Source: Paratinospora sagittata
Lineage: Eukaryota > Streptophyta > Magnoliopsida > Ranunculales > Menispermaceae
Direction: 5' to 3'
DNA length: 64,000 nucleotides
NCBI GenBank assembly: GCA_035771175.1
Contig: CM069593.1
Location: 49,573,054-49,637,053, forward strand
In this document: positions 59,889 to 64,000 of the stretch, piece by piece
Numbering within the stretch: the first letter of the stretch is position 1
Layout: the number at the start of each line of letters is the position of its first letter
Translations under genes and position numbers: made by a program
The notes under the pieces: generated by a model
The model's database searches: none
Told to the model about the DNA's origin: nothing
What the model saw: the letters and a program-made list of their open reading frames with translations, nothing else

Positions 59889-60410
59889 TTGAATGCTTAT
59901 GTCCGAGTTGCACGAACGGATGTTATGAACCTGTCGAGCAAACCAAAAAAGCAGAAGAGAGCAAACTTTGCTATTACCTTCACAGAGGAAGAGGCTCGAG
60001 ACATCTGCCGACCTCATTCTGATGCTCTGGTGATAACATTGGATGTGGCGAACTACAAAATCCATCGGATCCTTGTCGACAATGGGAGCTCGGCCGATAT
60101 CCTCTACTGGTCGGCGTTTCAAAAGTTGGGGCTTGCGAAAACACAGCTCACCCTAATGGACATCCCTCTGATTGGATTTACGGGAGATGGGATTATGCTA
60201 GAAGGGAGGATTGCTCTTCCAGTCACAGCAGGAGAAGAGGAGCACCAAGCCACAATTATGGTGGAGTTTCTTGTTGAGAAGGGCCCTTCAGCCTTCAACG
60301 CCATCGTTGGCAGACCTCTTCTCAATGATCTGAAAGTCGTGGTGTCTACGTACCATCTCGCGCTCAAATTCCTGGTCGAGGGTAGAGTCGGTGTGGTACG
60401 AGGAAGTTAA
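59889..60410 (+). pseudogene. Aspartic protease domain remnant
   Basis: The reading frame contains TFTEEEARDI, then the active-site region RILVDNGSSADIL (D-N-G in place of the usual D-T/S-G, normal for plant gypsy elements) and AFNAIVGRPLLNDLK. Ended by TAA at 60408, with the same frame open again beyond it, so the stop is likely a mutation rather than the true end. Confidence 0.8.
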
Positions 60411-60660
60411 AAGGAATCAAGAGAATGTTACGCAGTAGCAATGAAAAGCAAAAGCTCGGGAGGGCTGAGCTACCGACTTGCCAAGGGAAAGCTCATGAAG
60501 GTTGATGTAACATTTGATCAAGACCTCGATCCACGAGAAAACACCTCTAGTCTCGGGGCTCAAGAGGAATGGAGAGTGGTGCCAATCACAAAAGATCTGG
60601 CCAGAACTGCCAAAGTTGGAACTGGGATGAACTCAAATAGCAGACCAGGTCATCTAAGTA

Positions 60661-61880
60661 TTGAGAGAATATAAGGACATATTCGCATGGTCTCATGACA
60701 ATATGCCTGATATCTCAAAAGAGGTGATCGTTCACCGTCTCAACATTAATCAGAAGGTCGCCCCAATACGACAAAAGAGGAGAGCCCTAAGCGCAGAAAG
60801 TGTTGAGGCTCTCCGAGAGGAGGTCGACAAGCTTATCCGGGCCCAGTTCATCCGAGAGGTATCATACCCAGAATGGTTGGCAAACGTCGTAATGGTTCGA
60901 AAACCAAACGGAAAATGAAGGACCTGTGTTGATTTCATAGACCTGAATAAGGCCTGCCTAAAGGACAACTTCCCTCTCCCCCGGAGAGATCATCTCGTTG
61001 ATGCCACGGCTGGAAATGAGTTACTCAGCTTCATGGACGCTTATTCTGGATACAACCAGATTATGATGTACCACAAAGATGAAGAGAAGACCTCGTTCAT
61101 AACCCACCGGGGCATGTATTGCTACAAAGTAATGTCGTTCGGCCTTCAAAATGTTGGTGCAACATATCAGAGGCTGGTGAACCGGGTCTTTGAAGAGAAG
61201 ATCGGGCAGAACATGGAAGTATATGTTGACGACATGCTAGTGAAAAACATCAAATCGGCAGGCCATCCCGTTGATCTCAAATAGGTGTTCGACACAATCC
61301 GACACTACAATATGAGGCTCAACCCAACCAAGTGCACATTTGGAATCACAACGGGAAAATTCCTCGGCTTCTTGGTCAACCAGAGGGGAATCGAGGCAAA
61401 CCCTGACAAGATTCGAGCCATCCTTAATATGAAAGCGCCCAAAAATATCAAAGAAGTACAACGCTTGAAAGGGTGCATAGCTGCATTGAACCGATTTGTG
61501 TCAAAGTCCATAGATAAGTGTCCGCCATGCTTTAAATTAATAAAAAAGAAGACTGTTGAATGGGATGAGGAGTGTGAGCAAGATTTTCAAGAACTCAAAA
61601 CTTACCTCAGCTCATCACCTATGCTCTCAAAACCAATTCCCGGGGAGAAGCTCTTCCTTTACCTGTCCATATCTGACGCGACAGTGAGCTCTGCTCTCAT
61701 CAGGAAAGAGCAGGGGATGCAAAAGCTTGTTTACTATGTGAGAAAGTCATTGCTCAATGCAGAAACCAGGTATCCCGAAATAGAGAAGTTGGTCCTTGCC
61801 CTCATCACCTCAGCCTGGAAGCTTCGACCATACTTCTAAGCTCATTCCATAGTCGTGCTCACACGACACCAGCTGCGCCA
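60661..61880 (+). pseudogene. Reverse transcriptase and RNase H remnant
   Basis: The RT begins about YKDIFAWSHDNMPD; motif LSFMDAYSGYNQI holds the first catalytic Asp, and YVDDMLVK the YVDD box, both intact. FGLQNVGATYQRLVN matches the family's SFGLKNAGATYQ. RNase H follows with LYLSISDATVSSALIRKEQ. In-frame stops are TGA at 60916-60918, TAG at 61282-61284 and TAA at 61837-61839. Confidence 0.9.
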
Positions 61881-61919
61881 AGCTTTGCAAAAGCCAGACT
61901 TCAGGTCGACTAACAAAGT

Positions 61920-62540
61920 GGGCTATTGAGCTCAACGAATTTGATATTGAATATTGACCAAGAATATCTATTAAAGGGCAAGCACTGACTAATTTTGTAA
62001 AAGAGTTCTCTTCCAAGCTGAAAGAGGAAGATGATATTGATGCTGAGCTCGAGCTGACATGGAAACTATCTGTCGATGGCTCATCGTGCAAACAAGGAAG
62101 AGGGGTCGGCATTGTTTTGGTCTCACCTAAAGGAGACAAACACCTCGCAGCTCTCCGCTATGGCTTCTCGACCTCGAATAATGAGTCCGAATACGAAGCT
62201 ATTCTAGCGGGACTACGAATGGCGCTCAACTGGGGGGTACGCAAGATCGCAATAAGTAGCGATTCACAACTTGTTGCAAGTCAGGTCACCGTCGAGTACC
62301 AAGCGAAGGATGATTGCATGCAGGCCTATTTGCGGATGGTGAAATTGTTGCCGACTAACTTTGAAAAATATGAAGTCATACAGATACCACAAGCAGACAA
62401 CTCCCTTGCAGACGCTCTCTCAAAGCTCGCCTCATCATCTGGGGACGAGCTCATTCTACAAGTGCCCGTAGATTATCTGCACAACCGGAGTATCAAGAAA
62501 GGAAGTCAGGTTGGCCTTACAGAGATCAGCCCTTCCTAGA
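61920..62540 (+). pseudogene. Second, archaeal-type RNase H (aRNH) remnant
   Basis: A second RNase H fold with WKLSVDGSSCKQGRGVGIVL (catalytic Asp), NNESEYEAILAGLRMA (Glu), ISSDSQLVASQV (Asp) and a closing ADALSKLAS. The order D-E-D-D fits an RNase HI. Its position between RNase H and integrase is the mark of Tat-lineage elements. Preceding linker EFDIEY then TGA (61957 region) and a TAG near 62537 break the frame. Confidence 0.85.
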
Positions 62541-62659
62541 TAGACCTAATGTGGTATTTTTGAAAACATAAGAGCTCCCAAAGGACAAAGTATTGGCAAG
62601 GAAAATACAGCGACAAGCGGCCAAATATGTGCTCATCAACAACACGTTGTACGACGTAG

Positions 62660-63765
62660 CTACAGTTTGCCATATTTGAAGTGTCTGGGAGAAGAACAAG
62701 CTAAGCTCGTCCTTGACGAGGTACATGAGGGAATATGCGAGAATCACTCTGAAGGAAGAGCTCTTGCATATAAAGTACTCCATCAGGGATATTATTGGTC
62801 GACGATCAATCGCGATGCCCTGAGGACAGCTAGGCACTACAACAGCTGTCAGCGACATACTACGATCATAAGAGCTCCTCCCGAAAATTTGACTACCATT
62901 CAAAGTCATTGGCCAAGCTCAGTGGGGGGTAGACCTAATTGGGCCTTTTCCAATTTGTAGAGGTTAAGTCAAGTTTGACATTGTAGCAGTGGATTACTTC
63001 ACCAAGTGGGCAGAAGTGGAGCCCCTCGCTCACATAACTGAGCAAAAGTCCACAAAATTTATCTGACAGTCGATTATTTGCCGATTCGAACTACCATTCG
63101 CCATAATATCAGACAATGAGAAGCAGTTCAACAATGCGAAGTTTAGCTCATTCTACTCCTAGCTGGAAATTCGCCATTTCTTCTCTAAATCAACTCACCC
63201 CCAGGCGAATGGACAAGTTGAGGCCGTCAACAAGATTATCAAGCACACGTTGAAGGCAAGAATCGAGGAAAAGAATGGAACTTGGGCAGATGACCTCCCA
63301 CAGGTATTATGGTCTTACAGAACAACGTCCAGAACGGCAACTGGAGAAACCCCTTTCTCTCTAGCGTTTGGAATGAAAGTTGTTATTTTAATAGAGCTCG
63401 GCATTCCAACTCTAAGAACATCATACTTCAATGATGAGAAGAACTCAAAAGCACAGAAAACCGAGCTAGATCTTTTAGAAGAAAAAAGATAGCAATCACA
63501 AATTCGACTAGCTACATACCAAAGGAGAACATCGAAGTACAACAATTCTAAAGTGAGACCCCGTAGTGTCAAAATCGGTAACCTGGTACTGAGGAAGGTC
63601 ATGCTTAACACCAAGGAGGTCGGAGCAGGGGCTCTCGGTCCAAACTGGAAAGGACCATACAAGGTCATCGCAACACCAAGAAACGGAGTCCACGAGTTGG
63701 AAGACCTCGATGGAAGGCAGATTGCCAAACCATGGAACGCAGAACATCTGAAGTTTTACTACTAG
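62660..63765 (+). pseudogene. Integrase remnant
   Basis: The N-terminal HHCC region has VHEGICENHSEGRALAYKVL and SCQRH, with the first of the two Cys apparently lost. The catalytic core keeps AVDYFTKWAEVEP (D), ISDNEKQFNN (D, with Glu for the usual Gly) and ANGQVEAVNKIIKHTL (E). The C-terminal part ends GPNWKGPYKVIA ... WNAEHLKFYY, TAG at 63763-63765; no chromodomain is seen. A frameshift lies near 62910-62920 and stops occur at 62965, 63064, 63160 and 63490. Confidence 0.88.
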
Positions 63766-64000
63766 TAGGAGTAGCTCAGTAGGAATAGCAAGCAGGGATC
63801 ACCCGCTCAACTTAAGTTTATCATTTTGTCATCTTACATTGAAGTTTATAAATTAGTTTGTTTCTTGACGACTTTGCGTGAACAAATTTATCAACAACTC
63901 TCGACACAACATGACAAAAAGGAAAGTGACTAGCACCTTGAAAATACGAGCTTTGCTCAAATAAGCCCAGAGTACCCTGGGTTCTGAGCTCAAGCCCAGA
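63766..64000 (+). other. Non-coding region after integrase
   Basis: Part of the same element, before the unseen 3' LTR. GGGATCACCCGCTCAACTTA near 63794 and GGGTTCTGAGCTCAAGCCCA near the edge are GC-richer patches. No ORF is supported. Confidence 0.5.

Larger units (their letters stand above)
57425..64000 (+). mobile_element. Ty3/gypsy LTR retrotransposon, Tat-type, degenerate, truncated by window edge
   Basis: Order on the plus strand: 5' LTR (57425-58254), primer-binding site, gag, protease, reverse transcriptase, RNase H, archaeal-type RNase H, integrase. Integrase after RT defines Ty3/gypsy, and a second RNase H between RNase H and integrase is typical of the Tat (Ogre/Retand) lineage. 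Base composition (about 45 percent GC) contrasts with the AT-rich surroundings. At least a dozen in-frame stops and one frameshift make it non-autonomous. The 235 bp after the integrase stop do not match the 5' LTR, so the 3' LTR and any extra 3' region lie beyond the window. Confidence 0.92.

Overview
This is nuclear DNA from a flowering plant, most likely a eudicot. It is AT-rich, genes are split by GT-AG introns (some over 2 kb), 5'UTR introns are common, and the products are plant-specific: a root-type plastid ferredoxin, a secreted plant alpha carbonic anhydrase, a PADRE/DUF4228 protein and a plastid protein with two GST-N folds. Between the genes lie degenerate LTR, LINE and MITE remnants and one large Ty3/gypsy element.

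Layout, left to right. 1-3.4 kb: 5' part of an EIF1AD-like gene (minus), running off the left edge. 3.4-7.1 kb: a foldback MITE, then a 1.7 kb composite repeat block with a ~178 bp tandem array. 7.2-11.1 kb: complete six-exon alpha carbonic anhydrase gene (minus, 267 aa). 11.1-17.3 kb: gene-poor, with a very small LTR element (TRIM type). 17.3-27.6 kb: complete twelve-exon gene (minus, 327 aa) for a plastid protein with two thioredoxin/GST-N folds, one exon being 19 nt; its introns hold two more TRIM copies and a LINE remnant. 32.06-32.55 kb: single-exon PADRE gene (plus). 33.9-36.5 kb: root-type ferredoxin gene (minus) with a 2.0 kb 5'UTR intron carrying a 260 bp tandem duplication. 38.6-41.8 kb: mitochondrial IscA-like gene (plus, four coding exons, 148 aa). 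43.9-48.1 kb: complete ribosomal protein uL1/L10a gene (minus, 216 aa) whose ATG sits in an exon with only 5 coding bases. 48.6-54.8 kb: two MIR169-like hairpins about 6 kb apart on the plus strand. 56.0-56.7 kb: a ~700 bp foldback. 57.4-64 kb: Ty3/gypsy element of the Tat type (plus) with an 830 bp 5' LTR, gag, protease, RT, RNase H, a second archaeal-type RNase H and integrase; it is broken by many stops, nearly all explicable as C-to-T or G-to-A changes, and runs off the right edge.

The housekeeping genes do not form an operon or pathway. Three relate to iron-sulfur or redox work in organelles (ferredoxin, IscA-like, CPFC thioredoxin-fold protein). From memory, the order GST-like / PADRE / IscA matches Arabidopsis At5g03880-At5g03905, while ferredoxin and L10a match At2g27510-At2g27530, so the window may keep an ancestral block that Arabidopsis has split. 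All gene models come from reading splice sites and family similarity by eye; no alignment or search was run.
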